Below, piece by piece: positions 1 to 9,344 of a stretch of 64,000 bases of DNA (position 1 is its first letter; each line of letters opens with the position of its first letter). Below the pieces are notes generated by a model. It made no database searches, was not told where the DNA came from, and saw only the letters and a list, made by a program, of their open reading frames with translations. The stretch comes from Flavobacteriales bacterium (GTDB lineage: Bacteria; Bacteroidota; Bacteroidia; Flavobacteriales_D; Crocinitomicaceae). The position numbers and the translations under genes were made by a program. The stretch covers positions 19,232 through 83,231 of the forward strand of contig JAKSBJ010000172.1 in assembly GCA_022361195.1 (NCBI GenBank), written 5' to 3'.

Positions 1-1159
1 ACGCCAATTTGAAGTAACCTATTGCTTCTTCAAACTTTTGTTGTTTGTTTAAGACGACTCCAATCGAGTTATACGTATTCGCTATTTCTTTTTTAATTCC
101 AAGCTGTTCCTTAATCTCGAGAGCCTCTTCGTAGTTCTTTAAAGCTTTATCATATTCCCCCATTTCAGAATAAGAAATACCCATATTGTTCAAATTTCTT
201 GCAACACCCTTCTTTAATCCCATCTCTACATTCATTTCGTAACTCTGATTAAAGAATTTCAATGCCTTTTGATGATCACCTAAAATTTGATAAATACTGC
301 CTTGATTGGAAATACATTGTGCCATCCCATTTTTATCCCCTGTTTGCTCATAGATTTCCAGGGCTAATTGATAAGAATCAAGAGCTTTGTCATAATCTCC
401 TATATTCTTATAAACAATTCCCATATTGGTATAGGAATGGGACAAAGCTCTTTGGTTATTTTGTTCTTTCTCCAAAACAACTGCCTTTTCAAAATTGGTC
501 AAGGCCTTATCATATTCGCCTCGACTGAGATAGGTATTCCCAATACTACTGATTGAGGTAGCCATTCCATTTTTGTCTTTAAGGTCTTTCTTAATTTTGA
601 GACTTTTTCGGTAATAAGCTAATTGACCGTCCGAATCATTTAAATCTCCGGTAATATGTCCCATGTTGTTGTAAACAGCTGACATTCCATCCTTATCTCC
701 CAAAGCCTCATAATTCTCCAATGCTATATTTAAAGCATCCAAGGATTTATGAAGCTCTCCCATATAATTATAGACATTACTGATGTTATTATAACTACTG
801 GCTATCCCCTCTCTATTTCCAGACTGTTCGTGTATTTCTAACCCCTGATAAAAGAGTTCCAATGATTTGGGGAAATTTCCTCTTACTGCCCAGGAAACAC
901 CTTGATTGTTCAAACCATTGGCCATGTGCATTGGCAGTTTTTTTTCGGCTGCCATATTGTATTGTAACTTGGCATAATACTCAGTACTATCGGGGCGGGT
1001 AAATAAAAACTTATCCCAACAATACTTATGCATTGCCCATAACCGAAGGGTATCATGATATTCTGGATTGCTCCAGACATTCCAAAGACTGTCTAAATAA
1101 GTTTGTGCACGAACAAAGGGAGAACATCCCAAGAGGAAAAAAAGGAGTACAGTTTTCAT
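1..1159 (-). CDS. TPR-repeat protein, C-terminus beyond window
   Basis: The minus strand stays open from an ATG at 1159 to the window edge, so the C-terminus is missing. The start encodes a signal peptide (MKTVLLFFLLGCSPFVRAQ). About 90 residues later comes a run of tetratricopeptide repeats of roughly 40 residues with the family signature A..YNN(I/M)G..Y...G...KAL..(Y/F)..AL.I...., at least seven visible. The repeats carry the G(D/N)K.G(M/I)A linkers common in Bacteroidota TPR sensors, which usually continue into a histidine kinase, a LuxR-type domain or a nucleotide cyclase. Which of these follows, if any, cannot be seen. The protein is probably periplasmic in this part. Sure of the TPRs; function unknown. 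Confidence 0.85.
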   Translation of the reverse strand, partial: MKTVLLFFLLGCSPFVRAQTYLDSLWNVWSNPEYHDTLRLWAMHKYCWDKFLFTRPDSTEYYAKLQYNMAAEKKLPMHMANGLNNQGVSWAVRGNFPKSLELFYQGLEIHEQSGNREGIASSYNNISNVYNYMGELHKSLDALNIALENYEALGDKDGMSAVYNNMGHITGDLNDSDGQLAYYRKSLKIKKDLKDKNGMATSISSIGNTYLSRGEYDKALTNFEKAVVLEKEQNNQRALSHSYTNMGIVYKNIGDYDKALDSYQLALEIYEQTGDKNGMAQCISNQGSIYQILGDHQKALKFFNQSYEMNVEMGLKKGVARNLNNMGISYSEMGEYDKALKNYEEALEIKEQLGIKKEIANTYNSIGVVLNKQQKFEEAIGYFKLA

Positions 1160-1241
1160 GTTTGCAGGGTTTGGTCTGAGTAGCTATCCTCTAAAGATAA
1201 TGAGCTACAAAGACAAATGCAAACTTCTCATTTACTGCACA

Positions 1242-4200
1242 TTAATGCTGAACAATCAATTTTTTATCGAAGCAATCCAATTCGTTAGAAAGACGTAGAA
1301 TATAAACTCCCGAACTTAAAGTTGAAGGTAAACCCAAGGGAATGGTATTTTGGATTGATAAAAATTGTTTTTCAAATACTATGCGTCCTCTTTCATCAAT
1401 AATTTCAATTTTTAACGGTTGCTGATAAGCATCTCCAAACCTTAATTCAATTTGATCTTGAGCGGGATTTGGATAAATGACGAACTCGTTTTCTAACTCA
1501 TCCAAACCAATTGAGGCTGTTACTAAAACTGAAGACCATAAAGTATCATTTGGACAAGTTCCGTTTATAGCAACCAGCATAATTTCATAAGTCCCTTCAG
1601 CTTCGTACTCATGCCAGGGATCAGAATCGGTTGAGGTGGTTCCATCACCAAAATCCCATAAATAACCGTCAGCATTAAGGCTATTGTTGGTAAAGGTTAA
1701 AGATGGATCAGAAAGCGGAATGATGCTTTCACTTTGCTCAAAATCTGCAACAGGAGCTGGATCAACCTCCACATTAATAGTTTGAACATCAGTATCTGTT
1801 CCACCAGGCCCGGTAGCAACTAATGTTATTTCATAAGTTCCAGAACTTGGAAAAGTAAAATAAGGATTCACTGCCTCTGAACTTTCAGGAATTGCCCCGG
1901 GCACTGACCATGCATATGTCACAGCATCAGTGCTTGAGTTCTCTAACTGAATAGAATCTGAATCACAAATAAAGGTTCCGTATACACTAAATTCAGCTAT
2001 CGGAGGATCAGTTGGAGTAACTAATGTTTGTCCATCAGAAACCATGATATCCGAATTCAAGCCAGCTCCATTTTCAGCAAAAACTGAAATGTAATAAGTC
2101 GTTCCATAGGTCAACTCCAATCCTGTATGAGTAACATTCGTCTCAAACCAATTATCTGTCCAATCAACTACATCCGTGGCCTCGGGAGTAGTTCCTATGG
2201 CATACCAATAACGTGCTATATCTGAATGTGGATCAACTGTCTCATCCCAATTGGCCGAAAGTTCGGTATTGGTCCCGGTAGTGGAAATATCTGCTCCTTC
2301 TCCATCGTAAACATACGACACAACAGCAGGTGGAGTCCAATCAACATTCACAAACTCGGAGGAAATTGATGAAACATTGGCCGAACTATCAATGGCAATA
2401 GACTTTACTTTTCCTGATGGAATTATTGGACTTTGATTTTGATATCGAATCATGGCCAAAGGTCCAATGGTAACTGTCTCTGAAAGCGAACGATTACGAT
2501 ATATTTTTAAATTGTTGAGTTCGAAATTAGAATTCCCTGAACGCAGCGAAATTGAATTCCCCGTTAAGTGTGGATCAGGATCAGTCCAGGAAGCGACATA
2601 CTCATTATTTACCCATACTTGAATACTTCCTTCATCTTTATCAAAAACTGTTTTGATATCATACCACTGATCATCATTGATAGTATGAGAAACATCCGCC
2701 TCTAAAGAAAAAACATCATCCACTACTTTATAAATCTGCACTTTATTATCATCGGATCGGAACCAAACGAAATAAGAATTTCCTCGATTTGGTAGTGTTG
2801 GATCATCACACATAAAATGGAAACCTCCTCTTTTATTTGTACCACTTCCGTCTATGGACATTCCCCAGTGATAGAGATAAGCATCATAGTCATCCTGATT
2901 GACAAGAGCATGTAAATTCGTATTTCCGTTAGCTTCGTCACTTTGAACTAAAACCTCTGATGCTATACCCCAACTTCCCGTCTCCGAAGTCCAATCAGGG
3001 TGAATCGCGAAATCAAAATTATCGGAGAAAAAACCTTCATCAGAATTAGCTCTCCATTCCAGTCCATCAAAATCAATCACCTGAACAAAACGGTGCTTAA
3101 CTCCGGTTCCATCAATATCATCTGTATCGGTAAAGTTGGCGGAAAAGTCATCTGTTATCCACTCTCCTGAATAAAAGACATCTGTTACTGGAGGTATAAC
3201 ATCTCCTGGAGCAGGTCCCGTGGTACTTGACCATTGAACTTCCCATCCGGCATCTGTTGTGGCACAATCTGAACGGAATTCTAATAAAATGCTTCCTCCG
3301 GTTGAACTAATAGTAGTTGGAATATCCGTTCCCGTAAAAGCACCAATCAAAGGGTCAGACAAAGAAGCTCCATCATAAATTCGTAAATAATCCCAATCTT
3401 CTTCCAATGCAAATGACAAAATGTCTAAAGTGATATTTACCGCCGAGGTGGGTTGAATCAAATATAAAAAACGCTCATCATCTTCATAATCTGCGCCTGC
3501 TCCCCCAGAATCAAAAAGGGAACCAGAACTGGCCGTATAGGTTGTAATATCTGGATCATCATTCAGCAATTGGTAATAGTATTCCCAATTCCAATTAATT
3601 CCCGGATCGGTATGTGTTCCTCCTGGAAAATGCTGATGCCCTTTAATTCTCACACAAGCCCCTAATACATTTACGCCAGCCGTTGCAGGACCTTGAAAGG
3701 TTCTCAAGGGATTAATTCCATATCCACTCTCCGTAATATCTCTCACCAAATCAGCTGAAGAAGTATACATTTCATTGGTATACCACGCTGCATCATCAAC
3801 ATATCCCTCGTGCTCAATTCCAATGGTATAAGGATTTTCAGATCCCACATGCCATCCTTTGTCCTCTTCTAACAACATTTGAGTTACTTGCCCATCAGAT
3901 GACCGAACAACATAATGGTAAGAAACATTAGCATCACAGTTTGTTGCCCAGGAAATAGCTCCTGAATAGCTTCCTTGAATGGTGTGAATAGTCACTGCCG
4001 AAATAGCTGTACCAGAACGAGAACTATAATTACAGCTAGGAGTAGCCACCCACAATGCCGGACCATATTCATCGGTTCTATCTTCAAAAAGGTCACCCGA
4101 TTCGGTTGAAACTCCTTCCTCCTGAACCACTATTTTATCCGAAGATAAGATCGCCAGATTTTCAGCACCATAAATTGCTTCCAGGTCAATATCAGGGTCG

Positions 4201-4742
4201 TCAAAGAGATAGGTACTTTGAAAAGAGGCCTTATTCATCCACCTGAAAACCTCATAAGTGAAACTACAAACTGCAAAATAATTTGTCGGATTACCATCCA
4301 ATGGAATCTCTGATAAACTCATTAGAACGTATTCATGTGTTTTCCAATTCTCGACATCCAAACCAGATGTTTCTAACACATGCGAATAAGCTGCAGCATA
4401 GGCCATAATGTTTTGAGCCGCACTTGTTTTAATATCGTGAATACTGATTCCCGAGATCTCTGCCGAAAAAGCCAAATTGTCCTTAAAAAATCCTTGCCCA
4501 TCTTCTGTCAACCCCATAACCCCTTTCACCTGTGGAATTCCAGTACAACTTTGATTGTTTCCGCTAATATGTGTCATACGACTTTGCGTTTGAGCAACAG
4601 CTTCTAACAAACCTTGAGGAATGTTTGGATAAGCGGTATATGCAGCACTAAACTCCTCATAATATTTGGGTTGAATAAAGGAAATTGCTAAAGCGGATAC
4701 ACCTAAATGGATTGAGATTAGAAGAAGTAAAATCTTACGCAT
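1242..4742 (-). CDS. Secreted T9SS cargo: amidase_2 peptidoglycan hydrolase with CUB, LamG-like, Fn3 and PKD modules
   Basis: A 1166-residue multidomain secreted protein. Residues 1-19 are a signal peptide. Residues about 25-165 resemble the lysozyme-like domain in front of actinobacterial amidases, but the usual catalytic Glu position reads QTQS. Residues 245-385 form an N-acetylmuramoyl-L-alanine amidase (Amidase_2) domain with likely zinc ligands His253, His369 and Asp379 (GHQHFPGGTHTDPG) and a Glu at 310 (IGIEHEG). A CUB-like domain (401-506), a concanavalin/LamG-like region (about 575-780), an Fn3-like stretch and two PKD domains follow. The last 80 or so residues are a T9SS type A sorting domain (IYPNPAQDQIEL ... 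GVYILRLS). It should cleave the stem peptide from muramic acid outside the cell or at its surface, possibly for predation or nutrition. It stands as a single gene. Confidence 0.88.
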   Translation of the reverse strand: MRKILLLLISIHLGVSALAISFIQPKYYEEFSAAYTAYPNIPQGLLEAVAQTQSRMTHISGNNQSCTGIPQVKGVMGLTEDGQGFFKDNLAFSAEISGISIHDIKTSAAQNIMAYAAAYSHVLETSGLDVENWKTHEYVLMSLSEIPLDGNPTNYFAVCSFTYEVFRWMNKASFQSTYLFDDPDIDLEAIYGAENLAILSSDKIVVQEEGVSTESGDLFEDRTDEYGPALWVATPSCNYSSRSGTAISAVTIHTIQGSYSGAISWATNCDANVSYHYVVRSSDGQVTQMLLEEDKGWHVGSENPYTIGIEHEGYVDDAAWYTNEMYTSSADLVRDITESGYGINPLRTFQGPATAGVNVLGACVRIKGHQHFPGGTHTDPGINWNWEYYYQLLNDDPDITTYTASSGSLFDSGGAGADYEDDERFLYLIQPTSAVNITLDILSFALEEDWDYLRIYDGASLSDPLIGAFTGTDIPTTISSTGGSILLEFRSDCATTDAGWEVQWSSTTGPAPGDVIPPVTDVFYSGEWITDDFSANFTDTDDIDGTGVKHRFVQVIDFDGLEWRANSDEGFFSDNFDFAIHPDWTSETGSWGIASEVLVQSDEANGNTNLHALVNQDDYDAYLYHWGMSIDGSGTNKRGGFHFMCDDPTLPNRGNSYFVWFRSDDNKVQIYKVVDDVFSLEADVSHTINDDQWYDIKTVFDKDEGSIQVWVNNEYVASWTDPDPHLTGNSISLRSGNSNFELNNLKIYRNRSLSETVTIGPLAMIRYQNQSPIIPSGKVKSIAIDSSANVSSISSEFVNVDWTPPAVVSYVYDGEGADISTTGTNTELSANWDETVDPHSDIARYWYAIGTTPEATDVVDWTDNWFETNVTHTGLELTYGTTYYISVFAENGAGLNSDIMVSDGQTLVTPTDPPIAEFSVYGTFICDSDSIQLENSSTDAVTYAWSVPGAIPESSEAVNPYFTFPSSGTYEITLVATGPGGTDTDVQTINVEVDPAPVADFEQSESIIPLSDPSLTFTNNSLNADGYLWDFGDGTTSTDSDPWHEYEAEGTYEIMLVAINGTCPNDTLWSSVLVTASIGLDELENEFVIYPNPAQDQIELRFGDAYQQPLKIEIIDERGRIVFEKQFLSIQNTIPLGLPSTLSSGVYILRLSNELDCFDKKLIVQH

Positions 4743-4843
4743 AGAATCAACTGAGGGTTAAGCCTCTAAAGTACAAAAGCTGACTTTAACTACGATAAAA
4801 AAACGATAAATTTTACTATGCTTGCATTCCTTTTGTCCCAATT

Positions 4844-6082
4844 TTACTTCCGTAAGTTGGCAATTCGTTTTAGCAAAGGAGGATGGGAATAATGCACAAA
4901 AACGTAAAAAGGATGAGGATGTAAATTGGCCAGATTATCAACCGAAAGCTTTTTTAATCCCTCAATCAAAGGCTCGGCCTGGTAGGTTTCTTTGGCAAAA
5001 TCATCTGCTTCATATTCATTTTTGCGACTTAAAACAGACATGAAAATTCCCGTAATCAAATTCACCGGGCTCAAGACAATTCCAAAAGCAATGAGGCCAA
5101 TATGAAAAGTTGTTGTTTCCGCCCCTAAAGCCTGTGATACTTCCGGAATTTTAATAAACTGTTCAAAAAGGAAAATCATTAATCCCATTTGAAGGATGGA
5201 AATGATCATGGAAACTAAAATATGCTTCTTTTTAAAGTGTCCCACTTCATGAGCAAGAATAGCTACCAATTCCTCATTGCTATGTTTTTCAATGAGTGTA
5301 TCGTATAAAGCGATGGTTTTACGAGGACCGAGTCCGCTAAAAAAGGCATTGGCTTTGGTTGATCGTTTTGATCCATCAATCACATAAATGTTCTTGAGGC
5401 TATACCCTATCTTTTTAGCATAATTCTGTATTTCATCCTTAAGTTCTCCTTCTTCCAAAGGTTTAAGTTTATTGAAAAGTGGTAGGATGATATCGGCATA
5501 GAACATATTCATCAACAAAGCAAAACCCGCAATCACCAACCAAATCCACAACCAAAACCCTTCCTGGAAATATTCGATCAAGAATAAAACAACCCATAAT
5601 AATCCTCCTCCAAGAACAGCAGCCAGGACATAACCTTTTATTTTATCTAGAATAAAGGTTTTTACCGTTGTTTTATTAAAGCCATATTTTTCCTCAATTC
5701 GAAAGGTTTTATAAAGTGAAAAGGGTAATGAAATCAAATCTGAAATCACAAAAAGCACTAAAAAGAAAAAGGCGGTTTGCAGGTAAACCGATTCAAACTG
5801 ACTACTTAAATAACGATTTAAAATTCCGAAAGCACCGCTTAATATAGCCCCCAGCATGAGAGCTAATGAAAGAATGGACGAAATTAATCCAAGTTTCCCA
5901 TTTTCTTTGTGATACGCTTTGGCTGTTCGGTATTTTTCCAGATCATAATGATCTTTTAGTTCATCCGGAATTTCCTCTTTCCAATTTCGGCTATTCAAAA
6001 AGTCCAGTACTTTGTCAAAGGCAAAATCAAATATTATCAACCCTACAATAAGAATCAGCCAATTATCTGCTGTCATAATCAA
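4844..6082 (-). CDS. M48 family membrane zinc metalloprotease (Ste24/CAAX protease 1-like)
   Basis: A 412-residue protein with the two-part M48A layout: an N-terminal multi-helix membrane region (residues 1-200) and a catalytic region. The zinc site is HEVGH at 278-282, with the third ligand probably Glu356 in NEYEADDFA. Both match Ste24/CAAX prenyl protease 1. In bacteria this family takes part in membrane-protein quality control rather than prenyl processing. The C-terminal HP.Y.FVHYSHPPL.KRI block is also typical. The ATG overlaps the stop of the upstream VWA-like gene by 4 bases (ATGA), so the two are probably translationally coupled. Full length for the family. Confidence 0.93.
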   Translation of the reverse strand: MIMTADNWLILIVGLIIFDFAFDKVLDFLNSRNWKEEIPDELKDHYDLEKYRTAKAYHKENGKLGLISSILSLALMLGAILSGAFGILNRYLSSQFESVYLQTAFFFLVLFVISDLISLPFSLYKTFRIEEKYGFNKTTVKTFILDKIKGYVLAAVLGGGLLWVVLFLIEYFQEGFWLWIWLVIAGFALLMNMFYADIILPLFNKLKPLEEGELKDEIQNYAKKIGYSLKNIYVIDGSKRSTKANAFFSGLGPRKTIALYDTLIEKHSNEELVAILAHEVGHFKKKHILVSMIISILQMGLMIFLFEQFIKIPEVSQALGAETTTFHIGLIAFGIVLSPVNLITGIFMSVLSRKNEYEADDFAKETYQAEPLIEGLKKLSVDNLANLHPHPFYVFVHYSHPPLLKRIANLRK

Positions 6083-8148
6083 TACGCTCCATTAAATTTT
6101 CGCAAAAACCACTCTGCCGAAATCAATAAAATGATCAACCAAAACAACCATTTTTTGTCAATCATATCATTAAATGATTTTTCCTGATACACCACTGTTA
6201 CCAAATCATCCCGCTGATCAATTTCTGACTTTAATTGGTCTAGTTGATTAGGTAAAAAGAACTTTCCACCCGAATTTTCAGCCATATTACGAAGTAAGCG
6301 ATGATTAGCCTGTGAATTCAATAACTCCACCTTAACTTCTTTAACCAGAAAGGTTCCACTTTTTTCATATTGATTTCCCTGAAAGTTAGTTTGAGCCGTC
6401 CATTCATATATTCCTTGATTCAATTTACCCAAATCCAATCGATAGGTATTTCCAGTTCTGACAAAATAAGATTCAAATGATTTTCCGCTTTCGTTAGTGT
6501 AAGTGAATTGTACCTCAGGATCATTAATTAGCTCAAAGGATTTGTTGTACAGTTCGGCCTCTACAATTACATTTTGGTTTTCGGTGAACTCATTTCCAAG
6601 CTTAATTCTAAAAGGATCTTTATTTTCTTTAATAGCCAGGAATGTGATTAACTTATCAAAGAATTCTTCAAAGTTTTGGGTAGAATTATTTTTCATTTGA
6701 TCATACAATCTCCATCTCCAAATTCCCTCTCCCATAATCATACCCATTCGATTTCCGCCTTTTTTAGTAAAATAAATTAAAGGCTGATCCAACTGGATAT
6801 TTCCAACTTTTTGGTAAGCCAAAACATCAATTGCATTACTAAAAGACAAGTTTCCAAAAGGAGCATGTAAAGGTGGAGCAGATGAAAATAACTGAATAAT
6901 TTCAGGATTCACCAAAATTTCTTTGAATGATGGATTGGACGCAAACCCTACCTCCTCTGATTGACCAGCCGAACCACTAAAGCCCATTTTTAAGCCTCGC
7001 AGTGCATTCATTTCGGTTGAAAGTCCATTAATCAACAAGCAAGGGGTACTTCCTTCTTCAATGGTTTGATCAACAAGTGGATTGGTTGAAGTATAATTAT
7101 GAACAATGATAAGATCATAGGCGGCTGTATTATCCACCTCTTTTAAATTCATGGTCTCAACCTCATAATTTTTGTTGTTCTCAATGACGTACCTAAGAGC
7201 ATTAATGTCGGGATGTGGACCTGAGTAAGTCAACAATACTTTCTGACGCCCATCAATGATTTCAAGGTAAAAATTGGCTACATTGTTTTTTAAGCTGAAT
7301 TCTCCATCCAAGGCCGATATTTTAGCAGTATACTTTCGGAATCCGACTTTATCTGCATCAAGCATAAAAACTACTTTTCCTTGCTCCGAAGCCGATTTGA
7401 AAACGTAGGATTGTTCTTCGATGAGTTTGTCCCCTTCATAAATTCCGATGGTTAAAGGCTCACCAATGCACTTGGCTTGAGAAAAGGAAACTTCTACCGG
7501 AAATTGATTCCCCAAAAAGGCAATATCGTTGTGATTGACTTCGTCTAAACGAACATCTCTTACCTCAGTGGTATCACCTAACCCAACTGTAAAAATGGGT
7601 AAATAAGCTTTTCGGGAAAGTACATAAACCGGGTTTGATCCTGAATTATAAATACCGTCCGTCGATAAAATAACGGCTCCAATATTTCGGTTGGTGTATT
7701 GATCAAAAATGGTATTAAAAACCGTTGAAATGTCCGTTAACTTTCCACTATAATCCCCTCCTAAACCTTCATTTAAATTTTCGTCGAATGAATAATTAAT
7801 AACCTCATATTCTTCGGAAAGCTGAGAAGATAATCCTTCCAAATCTTTCAAATATTGTCCTTTGTAAAAAGTTGAGTCTTTGGTTAGAAGTACCGATTCT
7901 GAATTATCCTGAACAACGAAAATGAGTGGTTTTTCTTTTCGATCCACAAAATTTTCGAGAATCAGTCCCAAGAGAAGAAATAAAATTCCCCAAACATATA
8001 AAAATCGAAAAGCGGCCAAGGTCCATTTAATCCCAGCCGAAACTTCTTGCAGCAGTTCATCCTTCCTGTATAGGAAAAAGGCGTATCCAAAGGCTATTAT
8101 TGTTGTTAAAATTAGCCATGCAGGATGATATGTAAAAAGGAACTCCAC
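6079..8148 (-). CDS. Membrane-anchored VWA-like protein
   Basis: A 689-residue protein with two N-terminal membrane helices (about 8-28 and 45-66) and one at the C-terminus (about 667-683), so the bulk faces the periplasm. After helix 2 comes a von Willebrand A-like fold: the metal-site motif DxSxS is D81-N-S-E-S85, and STDG near residue 163 supplies the second loop. The middle (about 300-480) resembles a class I glutamine-amidotransferase-like Rossmann region, as in other large Bacteroidota VWA membrane proteins. The C-terminus has beta-sandwich character. Such proteins accompany aerotolerance (Bat) clusters, but no Bat or MoxR genes are visible here. It overlaps the M48 protease gene by 4 bases, which suggests a shared membrane task. 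Exact function unknown. Confidence 0.75.
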   Translation of the reverse strand: MEFLFTYHPAWLILTTIIAFGYAFFLYRKDELLQEVSAGIKWTLAAFRFLYVWGILFLLLGLILENFVDRKEKPLIFVVQDNSESVLLTKDSTFYKGQYLKDLEGLSSQLSEEYEVINYSFDENLNEGLGGDYSGKLTDISTVFNTIFDQYTNRNIGAVILSTDGIYNSGSNPVYVLSRKAYLPIFTVGLGDTTEVRDVRLDEVNHNDIAFLGNQFPVEVSFSQAKCIGEPLTIGIYEGDKLIEEQSYVFKSASEQGKVVFMLDADKVGFRKYTAKISALDGEFSLKNNVANFYLEIIDGRQKVLLTYSGPHPDINALRYVIENNKNYEVETMNLKEVDNTAAYDLIIVHNYTSTNPLVDQTIEEGSTPCLLINGLSTEMNALRGLKMGFSGSAGQSEEVGFASNPSFKEILVNPEIIQLFSSAPPLHAPFGNLSFSNAIDVLAYQKVGNIQLDQPLIYFTKKGGNRMGMIMGEGIWRWRLYDQMKNNSTQNFEEFFDKLITFLAIKENKDPFRIKLGNEFTENQNVIVEAELYNKSFELINDPEVQFTYTNESGKSFESYFVRTGNTYRLDLGKLNQGIYEWTAQTNFQGNQYEKSGTFLVKEVKVELLNSQANHRLLRNMAENSGGKFFLPNQLDQLKSEIDQRDDLVTVVYQEKSFNDMIDKKWLFWLIILLISAEWFLRKFNGAY

Positions 8149-8269
8149 TCTTAAAATCCCCTAAAAATAAGAAATAGTTTTGGCAAAGATTAGATAATAT
8201 TTTGAGTGGTTCTAAAAATTTAATTGCGAATTAAAATTGCATTTGTATTTTTAGCTTTAAAATTAAGAA

Positions 8270-9241
8270 GTGAACTTTTTTCAGCTCTTGCTACTTGGAT
8301 ATCGAAACTATTTCAAAGGCGTTCAGTTTTTGATTAAGCATAAGCTTTATTGGTTTGTCTTGTTTCCTATGGTTTTGTTTGCCGGAATTTATTGGTTAGG
8401 CCATTATTTTGAGTCTATGGAATATTCGGTAAAAAAGGAACTTGAAGAAAGTGGAGCCCATATAGAGTCTTTAAATGGATTGGTTTGGATGACCATTAAA
8501 ATGCTCTTCTTTGATGCACTTTACATCATCTTCACCAAGTTTACCATGTACATTGTGGTTATTATACTCTCCCCTGCTCTTTCCATTTTATCGGAGAAAA
8601 TAGAGGAAATTTTAACTGGAAATAAATACCCTTTTAATTTTTGGCAATTGGTTAATGATATTAAACGAGGGGCACGAATTGCTTTGAGAAATATTTTTTG
8701 GGAATATTTTGTCATTGTAATTGTAATGGGAATTGCGGCATTCTTTGGAGGCACCTTAAAAAGCATTATCATCTTCTCTATTCCGGTTATGATCGGATTT
8801 TATTTTTACGGATTTTCATTCATGGATTACATCAATGAAAGACGTCGATTAAACATTCAACAAAGTATTTATTTCGTTTCTAAACATCGCGGTTTAGCCA
8901 TTGCTGTTGGAAGTATTTATTCCATTTTCTTTCTCTCTTTCTTTTATGTATTCAGAGGATTTGAAAATTTAGCGACCGATACCGGCACCCAATTATTGTG
9001 GGGAACTATTTTGGGCATTACTTTTGTATTAGCCACAGTAGCCCCAATTTTAGCCATAACTTCTGCAACTTTGTCCATGCACGACCTAGTTGATTTGAGT
9101 AAAAATGAATATGCGATAAAAAAAGAAGTCTTAGGCGAAAAGAAAGAAGAAACCAAGAAAATTGAAACGACCGAAAATCCTCAGTTAGCACCACCAGAGG
9201 AAGATAAAAGCGAGGCAAATGATGCATCAGAAGAAGAATAG
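8270..9241 (+). CDS. EI24-domain membrane protein
   Basis: A 323-residue integral membrane protein starting with GTG, divergent from the VWA-like gene 121 bases away. Its first residues (NFFQLLLLGYRNYFKG) and the helices spread over residues 30-260 match the EI24/CysZ superfamily of small inner-membrane proteins. In Proteobacteria CysZ imports sulfate; Bacteroidota members are uncharacterised. Residues after about 275 form a soluble, highly charged tail rich in Glu, Lys and Asp (EKKEETKKIETTENP...) that is probably disordered and is not part of the domain. I see no sulfate-assimilation gene nearby, so the sulfate role is not supported here. Confidence 0.8.
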   Translation: MNFFQLLLLGYRNYFKGVQFLIKHKLYWFVLFPMVLFAGIYWLGHYFESMEYSVKKELEESGAHIESLNGLVWMTIKMLFFDALYIIFTKFTMYIVVIILSPALSILSEKIEEILTGNKYPFNFWQLVNDIKRGARIALRNIFWEYFVIVIVMGIAAFFGGTLKSIIIFSIPVMIGFYFYGFSFMDYINERRRLNIQQSIYFVSKHRGLAIAVGSIYSIFFLSFFYVFRGFENLATDTGTQLLWGTILGITFVLATVAPILAITSATLSMHDLVDLSKNEYAIKKEVLGEKKEETKKIETTENPQLAPPEEDKSEANDASEEE

Positions 9242-9344
9242 TTCTTTTGATTAATTAAGCGTCTCAAAAAAAGCTAATTGTAACTATTTGGATTATTTAG
9301 TTGTTATGATGATATTCAAAACCAAATTTAAAACACACTGCACT

